Shown here: positions 1 to 7,589 of the stretch, piece by piece | How positions within the stretch are numbered: position 1 is the stretch's first letter | How the letters are laid out: every line of letters begins with the position of its first letter | Assembly (NCBI GenBank): GCA_026645575.1 | Contig: JAPKMW010000157.1 | Span: 1 to 17,721 of the forward strand | Source: Caldilineaceae bacterium | GTDB taxonomy: Bacteria > Chloroflexota > Anaerolineae > Caldilineales > Caldilineaceae | Length of the DNA stretch: 17,721 nt | Direction: 5' to 3' | Notes under the pieces: model-generated | Seen by the model: the letters and a program-made list of their open reading frames with translations, nothing else | The model's database searches: none | What the model was told of the DNA's origin: nothing | Translations under genes and position numbers: made by a program

Positions 1-301
1 ATAAAGTTGTTTGTTCACAACTTCAGCTTATACCACCTTCTCAACTGACAGCTTTTCCTTTTCAGACAGATTCTAAGCGAGGAAAGAAAATGCGCATCTG
101 CTTTTGGTCTGAATTGAAACCGAATTGAGTCAAACAGATCAGTAAATTCTGATCTATACTGAAAAGTATTTGCACCAATGAACTGTTCGGCATTATCATT
201 TATTCAGGCGCTTGTAAGGTAAACCGTGATTCACCACTATTCTCAAGATCGTTGCCTTCGCTGTGCGCCCTCAAATCAATCATCCAGGTGTGAGGTTATT
301 C
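1..301. other. Gene-free left edge with two small adjacent hairpins
   Basis: No convincing coding region is present in this AT-rich stretch. The only structure seen is a pair of short inverted repeats. AGATCAG (136-142) and CTGATCT (149-155) flank a 6-nt loop. ATACT (156-160) and AGTAT (165-169) follow at once with a GAAA loop and a short T run. They may be the end of a transcript entering from the left or a leader structure for the ORF at 302. No promoter with acceptable spacing was found; a TATACT hexamer at 155-160 has no matching -35 element. Confidence 0.35.
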
Positions 302-493
302 GTGGCTCGTTCGATTCTGCTCTCCTTTTTCGTTTCTGTTCTAATTTTGGGTGCGTTTGCTATCATCTCCCAGGAATACCGCGTCACAACCCAAAGTGAC
401 TTAGCCAGCCCAGTGCGCGCCGCCATTGCGGTGGCGCCGATGGGTGAAACACTACGTGAATCGTCGCAGCAGGCAGTTGGTCGCGCACACTAG
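302..493 (+). CDS. Small exported ORF, possibly the 5' part of a frameshifted gene
   Basis: This 63-residue ORF starts at a GTG that has a GAGG Shine-Dalgarno match at 292-295 with 6-nt spacing. An upstream in-frame GTG at 263 has no such site. The N-terminus is basic then strongly hydrophobic (ARSILLSFFVSVLILGAFAI), as in a signal peptide or membrane anchor. About 40 polar residues follow to a stop at 491-493. I do not recognise a family. The reading frame one position ahead is open from about 460 and gives a Gly/Ala/Thr-rich stretch of ordinary composition, so a one-base deletion near 459-460 may have truncated a longer secreted protein. The downstream frame runs into the next gene, so the original 3' end cannot be defined. 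It could equally be a spurious ORF. Confidence 0.35.
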   Translation: MARSILLSFFVSVLILGAFAIISQEYRVTTQSDLASPVRAAIAVAPMGETLRESSQQAVGRAH

Positions 494-679
494 ATGCCCT
501 GTCGATAGGATCTCCCTCTTGCTTTACCGTCACCGGAATAGCCAGCAACAACGGTATCGACGCCTTTGCCACCTTGCCAACACCAACAGGGGCGGGTATG
601 ATGGTGGGTGGGCGCATCGGGTCACGGTTGTGTAGACGCCGGCTCGACGCAGAGTTGATTGAAAGCAGAGGTGATTACT

Positions 680-1939
680 ATGCGCTTCCTACGCACCCCA
701 CTCGGTCTAGCGTTGACGCTTGTGCTGGGGACGCTGTTACTCCTAGGCGCCAGTTGTTCCCAATTGGGTGGCGGCTCGTCTGGCGCGCTAAACCCCATGC
801 AGGCCGAGATTGCCACTCGGCAACAACGCATGGCCGCCGCCCTCACCCAAGTGCCAGCGGCACCGTTGACAATGACAGCCGCGCCGGTCGCCCCGGTGGC
901 GCCTGTATTGGTGCCAACCGCAACGCCATTGCCAACGGTTACGCCGCCTAAGCCAATAGCCGCAGCACCGGCCCATCAACCCGCGCAAGCGGCCGTGACC
1001 CTTAGCGGCTTTACCCATGAATGGCAAACCTGGAATAATTGTGGCCCGGCCACGCTGGCAATGAATTTAAGTTATTTCGGCAGCACGCTCACCCAGGCTG
1101 ATGTGGGCGCAGTTCTGCGGCGTCATCCTGATGATAAAAATGTCAGCCCAGAGGAGTTGGCGGCTTTTGCTGCCGGTCAGGGGTATCAGGCCCAAGTGCG
1201 GGTCAACGGATCAACCGATCTGATGCGCCAGCTTTTGAGTAATGGCATTCCGGTCTTGATCGAAACGTGGCTGGAAGAGGAACCCAACGACGGCATGGGT
1301 CACTATCGTTTGTTGGTGGGCTATGACGATGCCGAGCAGTATTGGATCGGCTACGATTCGTATGTCGATACTGGTCTCTTCTCGTCGATTGGTTCCTACC
1401 GCGGGATTCGGATGAGCTATGCCGAGACGGATGCGCTCTGGAAGGTCTTCAATCGCACCTATTTGCTGATCTACACGGAGGCGCAGGCGCCGCTGGTGGC
1501 TTCGATCTATGGCGAAGCGCTGGATCAGGGCATCATGTGGCAACGGGCAGCGCAAGAAGCGCAAACGATGGTTCAGCAGACGCCAAACGATGCCTTCGCC
1601 TGGTTCAACCTCGGCACCGACCTGACCACGCTGGGTGACTATGCCGGCGCCACGCAAGCCTATGACCAGGCGCGCCGCTTGGGTCTTCCCTGGCGGATGC
1701 TTTGGTATCAATTTGGCCCCTTCCAGGCTTACGCGGCTGCCAATCGCGCCCAGGATGTGCTGACGCTGGCTGACGCCACCCTGTCTACGACACAAACGAT
1801 TGAAGAGCTGCACTACTGGCGTGGTCGCGCACTGGCGGCGTTGGGGAATCCCGCCGAAGCCCAGCGCGCCTGGCAACAAGCCTTAGCCTTAAATCCTGAT
1901 TATCGCCCAGCCGGAGAAGCGCTGGCGTCGGCACAATAG
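680..1939 (+). CDS. Secreted C39-family cysteine peptidase with C-terminal TPR repeats
   Basis: The 419-residue protein starts at an ATG preceded by an AGAGGT ribosome site (667-672); a TTG at 659 is in frame but poorly placed. Residues 1-26 form a signal peptide ending in GASC, which resembles a lipobox but lacks the usual Leu at -3, so lipid attachment is uncertain. A Pro/Thr/Ala linker covers about 58-105. Residues 110-275 match the bacterial C39-like peptidase family (Peptidase_C39_2): catalytic Cys121 in NNCGPATLAM, His208 in GHYRLLVGYD and Asp226 in GYDS form the expected triad. The C-terminal part (about 290-415) contains TPR-type helical pairs, such as AWFNLGTDLTTLGDYAGATQ and LAALGNPAEAQRAWQQAL. 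The domain is expected outside the cytoplasmic membrane. Substrate is unknown; with no ABC exporter or double-glycine peptide nearby, a bacteriocin-processing role is not supported. A hairpin at 1971-2037 follows. Confidence 0.85.
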   Translation: MRFLRTPLGLALTLVLGTLLLLGASCSQLGGGSSGALNPMQAEIATRQQRMAAALTQVPAAPLTMTAAPVAPVAPVLVPTATPLPTVTPPKPIAAAPAHQPAQAAVTLSGFTHEWQTWNNCGPATLAMNLSYFGSTLTQADVGAVLRRHPDDKNVSPEELAAFAAGQGYQAQVRVNGSTDLMRQLLSNGIPVLIETWLEEEPNDGMGHYRLLVGYDDAEQYWIGYDSYVDTGLFSSIGSYRGIRMSYAETDALWKVFNRTYLLIYTEAQAPLVASIYGEALDQGIMWQRAAQEAQTMVQQTPNDAFAWFNLGTDLTTLGDYAGATQAYDQARRLGLPWRMLWYQFGPFQAYAAANRAQDVLTLADATLSTTQTIEELHYWRGRALAALGNPAEAQRAWQQALALNPDYRPAGEALASAQ

Positions 1940-1970
1940 CAGGTGTGGTTGCCATTCCGCCATTGGCATA

Positions 1971-2037
1971 TTGAGGAGTAGGCACGCCCCGTACCGGTCT
2001 GCGGTTTGAACCGGCACGGGGCATGCCTACTCCTCAA
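1971..2037. repeat. 67-bp palindromic intergenic element
   Basis: The left arm 1971-1998 and right arm 2010-2037 are 28-bp inverted repeats with two mismatches (1993/2015 and 1985/2023) around an 11-nt loop. Arm termini read TTGAGGAGTAGGCACGCCCC and GGGGCATGCCTACTCCTCAA. In the - strand transcript both mismatches become G-U wobbles and the hairpin is unbroken; in the + transcript they are A-C mismatches. No T tract follows, so it is not a typical intrinsic terminator. It resembles a dispersed REP/MITE-like palindrome and sits between the C39 and NmrA genes. Confidence 0.75.
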
Positions 2038-2086
2038 ATTACCCATGTCGCATCAAGAAGATAAGCCGAATGGAGATAAGCCGTTT

Positions 2087-2965
2087 ATGATCCTCGTTAC
2101 CGGAGCAGCAGGCAAGACTGGCCGCGCCGTTATTAGCGCGTTGGCCCAACAGGGCGCGATGGTACGCGCTTATGTCCGCCGGTCAGAGCAAACCGCTACG
2201 GTTCAAACAGCCGGCGCTACCGAGATTGCCATTGGTGACATACAGGATACGGCGGCCCTTCAACAGGCCATGCAAGGGGTACGCGCTCTCTACCACATCT
2301 GTCCCAACATGCACCCGGATGAGGTGGCGATTGGTCATCAGGTAATTGGCGCAGCGTTAGTGGCGGGTGTTGAACATTTTGTTTACCACTCGGTGCTACA
2401 TCCGCAAACGGCGACCATGCCCCATCACTGGCACAAGTTGCAGGTCGAAGAAGCGCTGTTCGAGTCACGTTTGCCCTTTACCATTCTCCAACCGACCGCG
2501 TACATGCAAAACCTTCTGGCCGGCTGGGCGAAGATTTGCACCGAAGGTCGCTATGTTGTCCCCTATCCGGCAGAGACGCGTATTGCCCTTGTCGATTTAG
2601 CCGATGTCGCTGCTGTTGCGGCGCTGGTCTTAACGCAGCCGGCACAACATCTGGGCGCCATTTATGAACTGGTGGGTACAGCGCCTTTCACACAGAACGC
2701 GGTAGCAGCAACACTAAGCGCCGGTTTAGGTCAGCCGGTAACGGTTGAGGTACTCACTCATGCGGCCTGGGAACAGAATGCGCGCGCTGGCGGGTTGGGT
2801 GAGTATGCCGTGGAGACGCTGCTCAACATGTTTACCTACTACGAAAAGTTTGGCCTCATCGGTAATCCCAATGTTCTTGGCTGGTTACTGGGTCGGTCGC
2901 CAACAGGATTAGCAACGTTCATCCAGCAGGTTATGGCTACACCGCCACACCAGGTCTTGTCGTAA
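2087..2965 (+). CDS. NmrA-like NAD(P)-binding protein (atypical SDR)
   Basis: The 292-residue protein begins MILVTGAAGKTG, carrying the Rossmann glycine motif GAAGKTG at residues 6-12. The ATG at 2087 is chosen because it gives the family's normal N-terminus and has GGAGA at 2072-2076. An in-frame ATG at 2045 adds a charged 14-residue leader and has no ribosome site. Further family features are an acidic segment after beta strands 2-3 (IGDIQDTAALQQAM), YHSVLHP in the region of the SDR active strand, and FTILQPTAYMQNLLA, typical of NmrA/HSCARG and azoreductase-like members. The SDR YxxxK motif is absent, as is common in NmrA-type proteins, so it may be a redox sensor or an NAD(P)H-dependent reductase acting on an unknown substrate. 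It has no signal peptide and is cytoplasmic, unlike its neighbours. Confidence 0.85.
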   Translation: MILVTGAAGKTGRAVISALAQQGAMVRAYVRRSEQTATVQTAGATEIAIGDIQDTAALQQAMQGVRALYHICPNMHPDEVAIGHQVIGAALVAGVEHFVYHSVLHPQTATMPHHWHKLQVEEALFESRLPFTILQPTAYMQNLLAGWAKICTEGRYVVPYPAETRIALVDLADVAAVAALVLTQPAQHLGAIYELVGTAPFTQNAVAATLSAGLGQPVTVEVLTHAAWEQNARAGGLGEYAVETLLNMFTYYEKFGLIGNPNVLGWLLGRSPTGLATFIQQVMATPPHQVLS

Positions 2966-3199
2966 TCCCTACCCTTTTCTGCTTACGGTTGCTATCGTAG
3001 GCTACACCAAACGGGTTAGGCGGTTTTGATCAATCTATGATCTCCATCTGTATCTGATCATTAGGGTCCCTTGCAGAATAAATTAATCCGCTCTTGGGGT
3101 TGACGTTAACCCGAATAGTATATTGAAATTTACCACCTTCTTGCTTATGCTCTGCGTATCATTGTTTATCACTTTCTTTCGCCCGCAAAGGAGCAAGCT

Positions 3200-3589
3200 A
3201 TGCGTCTGGTTGTAATTTTCCTCTCTCTCCTAGGGTTCTTCCTATCTCTGCCAACGACTACAACCGCCCAGTCCAATGGGACCATTCCACCGGCGACCGC
3301 GCTGGTGATTACCGGTGAACCTGTTGGCACAGCGGAAACACGAGAGGTCGCCTATGCCGACCTCGATCAGGATGGTGTGGTAGTCATGCGCATTGCACGC
3401 AACGATACCAACTGGACAAAAGTTGCTACGGTTGTGATTGTCCGCTACAACAATGGCGCCGGCAATTTTACACAGGGAGTGTTAACTTACATCGATCCTG
3501 TAGCGCCAACCAGCATTGACAGCAGCCGAATCGCCTTTCTCGCTTTACTTGAGCGCCTCTATCTGCCTTTTGTTCCAAACGGGGAGTAA
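3200..3589 (+). CDS. Small secreted protein with a YLPFV C-terminal tail
   Basis: The 129-residue protein has a strong AAGGAG ribosome site at 3188-3193 and a signal peptide (about residues 1-24, MRLVVIFLSLLGFFLSLP then TTTTAQ). The mature part is short and predicted beta-rich. It contains ADLDQDGVVV, which fits a DxDxDG calcium-loop pattern of the kind found in dockerins and FG-GAP/EF-hand-like loops, but only one copy. It ends LERLYLPFVPNGE. A [YF]LP[LF]V motif close to the C-terminus is something I recall from many exported Chloroflexota proteins; its function is not established. No family was recognised. A clear intrinsic terminator lies 24 bases after the stop, so this is probably a single-gene unit. 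Confidence 0.75.
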   Translation: MRLVVIFLSLLGFFLSLPTTTTAQSNGTIPPATALVITGEPVGTAETREVAYADLDQDGVVVMRIARNDTNWTKVATVVIVRYNNGAGNFTQGVLTYIDPVAPTSIDSSRIAFLALLERLYLPFVPNGE

Positions 3590-3613
3590 AGGCCAACGGC
3601 GTTGACCTTATCC

Positions 3614-3638
3614 AAGCCGGCGTGGAGCCGGCTTTTTT
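3614..3638 (+). terminator. Intrinsic terminator after the small secreted gene
   Basis: An 8-bp perfect stem, AAGCCGGC (3614-3621) and GCCGGCTT (3627-3634), encloses a 5-nt loop GTGGA. A run of six T begins inside the 3' arm (3633-3638). The geometry is a classic rho-independent terminator for the gene ending at 3589. Confidence 0.85.
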
Positions 3639-3802
3639 GCGCCTTCCGCTCAAGTGGCTCAACGCAAATTGCTCGGAACATCTCTATACCCGCCACCGTC
3701 TTCTCTTTGCAAATTAACAGCACTTCACAATCGAATTGCCTGCTGATAGTTTTTGGCCTTGGCGCCGGGTAACGGCGCATCATCAAACCCCTGGAGGGTA
3801 CT

Positions 3803-5548
3803 ATGCGTAACGTTTTCCGCTTATTGACTTTGTGTCTCCTCTTTTCTTTTTTCCTGCCCGCGACTCCGGTCGCGCTGGCGCAAAATGTTGGCCCCCGCCA
3901 TACCGATCCCGGTTGGCAGGCGTTTTATTGGAACAATCCTGACCTGAATGGCGCCCCCGTCGTCCAACGCTTTGACAACGACCTCAACTTTGATTGGGGT
4001 CTCAATGCACCGGATCGCAACATTCCCGCTGATAATTTTTCCGCCCGCTGGGATCGCTACATTGATGTCACCCCCGGCACCTACCGCTTTACGGCGGTAG
4101 CCGATGATGGCATTCGCGTCTTTGTGGACAATGAGTTGATCATCAACCAATGGCGCGACCAGCCGGCCCAAACCTACACTGCCGAGAAATATCTGGGGCC
4201 GGGCCATCACCTGGTGCGGGTGGAATACTATGAACGGAGCGGCGGCGCCGTGGCAAAACTGTCATGGACCTTGAATCAACCAGGACCGACGCCAACACCA
4301 ACCCCTGTGCCGCCCCCAACAGGTGGTAGCTGGCGCGGCGACTATTTTAACAACTTGACCCTCAGCGGCGCACCAGCGTTGGTGCGCAATGACGCCGAGA
4401 TTAACTTTGATTGGGGCGCCGGTTCCCCGGCTCGTGAGATTGGAGCGGATGGCTTCTCCGTGCGCTGGACACGCAATCTCGACCTGCCCGCCGGCAACTA
4501 TCGCTTCACGATGACGGCTGACGACGGCGCCCGCCTCTTTGTCAACGGCCACACGTTGATCGATGCCTGGCGCGAACAAGGGGCAACGCCCTACAGTGGT
4601 GACATCTTCCTGCCCGGCGGCGCGGTCACGGTGCAGATGGAATACTTTGAAAGCCGTGGCGGTGCGACGGCGCGCTTAAGCTGGCAACAACTTGGCGGTG
4701 GTGGCAACCCGCCCCCCATCACCGACTGGCAGGGGGAGTATTACAACAACCGCAATTTGAGCGGGGCGCCGGTGCTGGTGCGTAATGACCGCAACATCGA
4801 TTTTGACTGGGGCGGTGGCTCGCCGGCGCCCGGCACATTGAGCGCCGATGATTTTTCCGTGCGTTGGACCCGCACGCTGGATCTGCCTGCCGGCAACTAT
4901 CGCTTTATCGCCACCACGGATGATGGCGTGCGCCTCTATGTTAGCGGACAGTTAATCATCAACAACTGGCGCGAACAGTCCCAGACGGACGTGAGCGGTA
5001 CGGTCTACGTCCCCGGTGGACGGGTGGCTGTGCAAATGGAGTACTTTGATGCACGCGGCGGCGCCATTGCCCGTCTGCGCTGGGCGCGGGCCGATTCACC
5101 CCAACCGACGCCGCCACCATCCGGCAACGCCGTGATTGTCGATGACCGTGACCCCGGCTTTGTCCGCGGCGGCGATCCGACCGGCTGGCGCACCGAGCCG
5201 GAGGGCTATGGCAATACCTTGACCTGGTCGAAGAACAATGATCGGGTACGTCCCAACTACAACTGGTCGCGCTGGTATCCGAACCTGCGCGCGGGGCGCT
5301 ATGAGGTCTTTGTCTATATCCCCCACCGCTTCTCGACCACGGCGAATGCGCGCTACTGGGTCTCCCACCAGGGCGGGCTAACCTTGCGCCCGGTCAACCA
5401 GTCGGCCTATAGCAACGAATGGGTGTCGTTGGGCGTCTACACCTTCCGCGGCACCCGCGATGACTATGTCTCGCTAGCCGACGTGACCTTTGAGCCACGC
5501 CTGTCACTTCTGATTGCCTGGGATGCGGTCAAGTGGGAACCGCGGTAA
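3803..5548 (+). CDS. Secreted protein with three PA14 domains and a golvesin-C-like domain
   Basis: The 581-residue protein starts at an ATG with a GGAGG ribosome site at 3793-3797. A signal peptide ends at ALA26. Three homologous PA14 domains follow at about residues 35-157, 176-298 and 309-432. Each has FDWG, an FSxRW strand, the core (A/T)DDGxRxFV or its LYV variant, a WR(E/D)Q turn and a closing MEYF/VEYY..GGAxAxLxW strand. They are joined by PTPTPTP- and Gly/Pro-rich linkers. Residues about 443-581 match the golvesin C-terminal/Xly-type beta domain: [10 protein letters not shown], an aromatic [21 protein letters not shown] segment, [12 protein letters not shown] and a terminal [11 protein letters not shown]14 domains commonly bind carbohydrate. 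No catalytic module is present, so a cell-surface or matrix adhesin/binding role is inferred. The repeats suggest internal duplication. Confidence 0.88.
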   Translation: MRNVFRLLTLCLLFSFFLPATPVALAQNVGPRHTDPGWQAFYWNNPDLNGAPVVQRFDNDLNFDWGLNAPDRNIPADNFSARWDRYIDVTPGTYRFTAVADDGIRVFVDNELIINQWRDQPAQTYTAEKYLGPGHHLVRVEYYERSGGAVAKLSWTLNQPGPTPTPTPVPPPTGGSWRGDYFNNLTLSGAPALVRNDAEINFDWGAGSPAREIGADGFSVRWTRNLDLPAGNYRFTMTADDGARLFVNGHTLIDAWREQGATPYSGDIFLPGGAVTVQMEYFESRGGATARLSWQQLGGGGNPPPITDWQGEYYNNRNLSGAPVLVRNDRNIDFDWGGGSPAPGTLSADDFSVRWTRTLDLPAGNYRFIATTDDGVRLYVSGQLIINNWREQSQTDVSGTVYVPGGRVAVQMEYFDARGGAIARLRWARADSPQPTPPPSGNAVIVDDRDPGFVRGGDPTGWRTEPEGYGNTLTWSKNNDRVRPNYNWSRWYPNLRAGRYEVFVYIPHRFSTTANARYWVSHQGGLTLRPVNQSAYSNEWVSLGVYTFRGTRDDYVSLADVTFEPRLSLLIAWDAVKWEPR

Positions 5549-5860
5549 GCGTCCGTTTGCCCATTGTCATGACTGCGTCATTGTACGCAACTGCGTGGGT
5601 CACATGTTGCTTTTGTAAACGGTAGTTGCAGTCCAAACATATCACCGCGAATCATGATGATTAGCGAATATCGTTTCATGATACGATTCGCTAATCCGCA
5701 CGATTTACGGTGATTGTTTATAACCTCCGCAAACCTTCCCTGTTACTTTTCACGCTCTGTTAACGACTATGTCACAAGGTTGGGTGTTTTCCCCAAAGCA
5801 ATCATCGACTATCCTAGCAGGTGTGCTTTGCTAACCAGCAGTTTTAGTAGGAGAGAAGTA
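5549..5860. other. 312-base intergenic region holding a long palindrome
   Basis: No gene is supported between the PA14 protein and the next lipoprotein; an open frame continuing upstream from 5861 lacks a plausible start. A minor complementary pair, CCGTTT (5553-5558) and AAACGG (5617-5622), lies after the stop codon. The main structure is the palindrome at 5641-5714, described separately. I could not identify a confident promoter for the gene at 5861, although the spacing suggests a new transcription unit begins here. Confidence 0.5.
5641..5714. repeat. 74-bp multi-part palindrome
   Basis: Three nested complementary segments share one axis. The outer pair is 5641-5653 with 5702-5714 (ATCACCGCGAATC against GATTTACGGTGAT, 11 of 13 paired). 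The middle pair is GATTAGCGA 5659-5667 with TCGCTAATC 5688-5696, perfect. The inner pair is ATCGT 5670-5674 with ACGAT 5683-5687, around the loop TTCATGAT. A symmetric 5x5 internal loop separates the outer and middle parts. There is no T tract. It could be a MITE-like dispersed element, an mRNA-stabilising hairpin or a protein-binding site. Confidence 0.75.
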
Positions 5861-6829
5861 ATGAAGAAAAGGTGGCAATTAGTAGGATTGCTCTTGGGCG
5901 TCTTTGGCCTCAGCTTGTTGACGCTCGTCGCTTGCGTTACGCCGAGCAAACCATCGACAGCGGGAGCGAGCGACAATGGGACGGTGACTGCCTCCATCAC
6001 GATGCCGAATAAAAGTACAATCACCATTATTGGCGGTGACGAAGCAACACTGCGGAATTTTCTGGCGCACTGGTTAATGCCCACGTTTCCCGAAATGCCA
6101 ACCAGCCAGATGACGGCAACGATTGGCACACTACCAATGACCTTCCCGCTTTCATTGACATTATCGAACAGCTTTTCCATCATTGGCGCTTTCGTCCAAA
6201 CAACTGGCAGCTATACCTTGACACAGTTGTTCCTGAGTACGGAGCAATCGGCAGCAATCGCCTTGACAACGCTGGAACAGCAGATCATAGCGCAAGGCTT
6301 TGTCAAAGGCCCCATCGTCACGAGCGGTTTTCAGCCCGCTGACCCAACCAGTCATCTTTGGTGCCGCAGTGCTGACGAACTGATGGTCAGCTTCTTTAGT
6401 AACACCAGTGCAACCGGCGCGACCGGCATACGCGCGATCATCACGTTCCCGACAGAATATGGCGGGCCTTGTACAGTATCACAGGCAGCGCCGGAACTAA
6501 CGCCGAGCATCCTCCCCTATTTGAAACCACCCCCCGGCGCTGCTACTGTACGTGGCGGCAACAGCAACTTTGGCGGCGATCACGCTGGGGTTAGCGCGGA
6601 AATTATATGGCCGTTGGCCGTGTCAGCGCTGGCGGATCAGTATGCCGATCAACTGATTGCAAGCGGTTGGCAACAAGTAGAAGCCAGCGCAACGGAACAC
6701 ATTGCCTGGAGCGCTTGGACGGTCGTCGATGAAGAGGGTGATACCTGGGGCGCCACGTTTTCCATTGTAAAACAGGTTGGCGAAACGGCAACCTATCTGG
6801 TCAACCTGGATCTGAAGCGGCAACAGTAA
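5861..6829 (+). CDS. Hypothetical lipoprotein
   Basis: The 322-residue protein starts at an ATG with AGGAGA at 5849-5854, 6 nt upstream. The signal peptide is MKKRWQLV followed by a hydrophobic core and a good lipobox LVAC, giving Cys25 as the lipidation site. A Thr/Ser-rich segment follows. Then come two weakly similar beta/alpha portions, about residues 80-195 and 225-318, each ending in a segment with an 'IxxGW/IAQGF' helix-to-strand turn (LEQQIIAQGFVKGP and ADQLIASGWQQVEA). This suggests a duplicated small domain. The region includes WCR and GGPC cysteines (about 161 and 204) that could form a disulfide. No family was recognised. The next gene starts four bases after its stop, so the two are almost certainly co-translated. 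Confidence 0.8.
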   Translation: MKKRWQLVGLLLGVFGLSLLTLVACVTPSKPSTAGASDNGTVTASITMPNKSTITIIGGDEATLRNFLAHWLMPTFPEMPTSQMTATIGTLPMTFPLSLTLSNSFSIIGAFVQTTGSYTLTQLFLSTEQSAAIALTTLEQQIIAQGFVKGPIVTSGFQPADPTSHLWCRSADELMVSFFSNTSATGATGIRAIITFPTEYGGPCTVSQAAPELTPSILPYLKPPPGAATVRGGNSNFGGDHAGVSAEIIWPLAVSALADQYADQLIASGWQQVEASATEHIAWSAWTVVDEEGDTWGATFSIVKQVGETATYLVNLDLKRQQ

Positions 6830-6833
6830 GATA

Positions 6834-7352
6834 ATGAAACAGGAAACGCTGATCTATTTCTGGTTCGCCACATTGGGGGTGCTAACGCTTCTACTGGTCG
6901 CCCTTAGCTGGCGCTTTGTCATGCCGGCAACGCCACGCCTGTACGTGGGCGTGATTGCAGAATTTCCGCCCGGACAGCCACAGCTACGCAATCTCACGTC
7001 AGATCTGGCCGTCTACGTTGTAAACAGAAACGAGGCGCTGTGGGCCTGGGATGCAACACCGGCCATGCCGCAACCCTGTGCGCGCTACCAATGGGTTGCG
7101 GCCAACAACCGCTTTGAAGATCCTTGCAGCGGCGGCAAATGGTGCATCGATGGCAGTATTGCTGAGGTGCGGTTGCTGGATGCCCACACCTTAACCCGTT
7201 ACGAGCTTGACATTGACATCAACGGTGAAGTTTACTTATTGCCCTGGCGGAAAATCGTCGGGGCGCCACTGGCGGCTGAATGGCGCCGCTCTCATGCCGT
7301 GGATTGGCTGCCGCCGGATACAATTTACTACTGCCAACAAGTGCTGAAATAG
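6834..7352 (+). CDS. Membrane-anchored Rieske-fold-like protein lacking the His ligands
   Basis: The 172-residue protein has one N-terminal transmembrane helix (about residues 6-28). It continues YVGVIAEFPPGQPQ, VYVVNRNEALWAWD, then PCARYQWVAANNRFEDPCSGGKW. This order matches the N-terminal anchor and cluster-binding loops of QcrA/PetC-type Rieske proteins: a beta strand with '(V)G.(I)..FPPG', an 'AL.A' strand, C-x-H...C-x-x-H, then a DG turn. Here the candidate ligands are Cys82, Arg84 (for His), Cys98 and Gly101 (for His), so a normal 2Fe-2S Rieske centre could not form. An extra Cys104 is present. The fold assignment is my inference. Start spacing of 4 bases after the preceding lipoprotein gene and lack of a strong ribosome site imply translational coupling. 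No cytochrome b or c gene is nearby. Confidence 0.72.
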   Translation: MKQETLIYFWFATLGVLTLLLVALSWRFVMPATPRLYVGVIAEFPPGQPQLRNLTSDLAVYVVNRNEALWAWDATPAMPQPCARYQWVAANNRFEDPCSGGKWCIDGSIAEVRLLDAHTLTRYELDIDINGEVYLLPWRKIVGAPLAAEWRRSHAVDWLPPDTIYYCQQVLK

Positions 7353-7589
7353 GAAAAAGTTGTACGAATTTGGTCTGAAATTGGCCCAGCACGGCGTGCA
7401 AACCTGGGTGTATACTACTGGGCGAGGGATACGCTTGCCCCTCGACATATCTTCCGCCTGATCACCACGATCACCACCGATAGAAAGTAAAGTCTATGCG
7501 ACTACCCATGATGCAGATCAGCAAGAACTGGTAGGCGCCGACGTGCAGACTGACCAAAGAGTAGTTGATTGAAAGGCGTAGCACCCATC

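Noticed and set aside
1211..1879. 222-codon open frame on the - strand opposite the C39/TPR gene
   Set aside because: It lies wholly antisense to a gene with an intact catalytic triad, has no ribosome site and has a composition typical of a complementary-strand shadow.
3100..3126. TTGACG followed by TATATT/TATTGA upstream of the small secreted gene
   Set aside because: The spacers are 13 and 15 nt, outside the normal 16-18 range, so it was not called as a promoter.
7409..7416. TGTATACT, an apparent -10 element before the first propeller gene
   Set aside because: No -35 element at suitable spacing and the extended -10 TG is one base too close, so it was not called.
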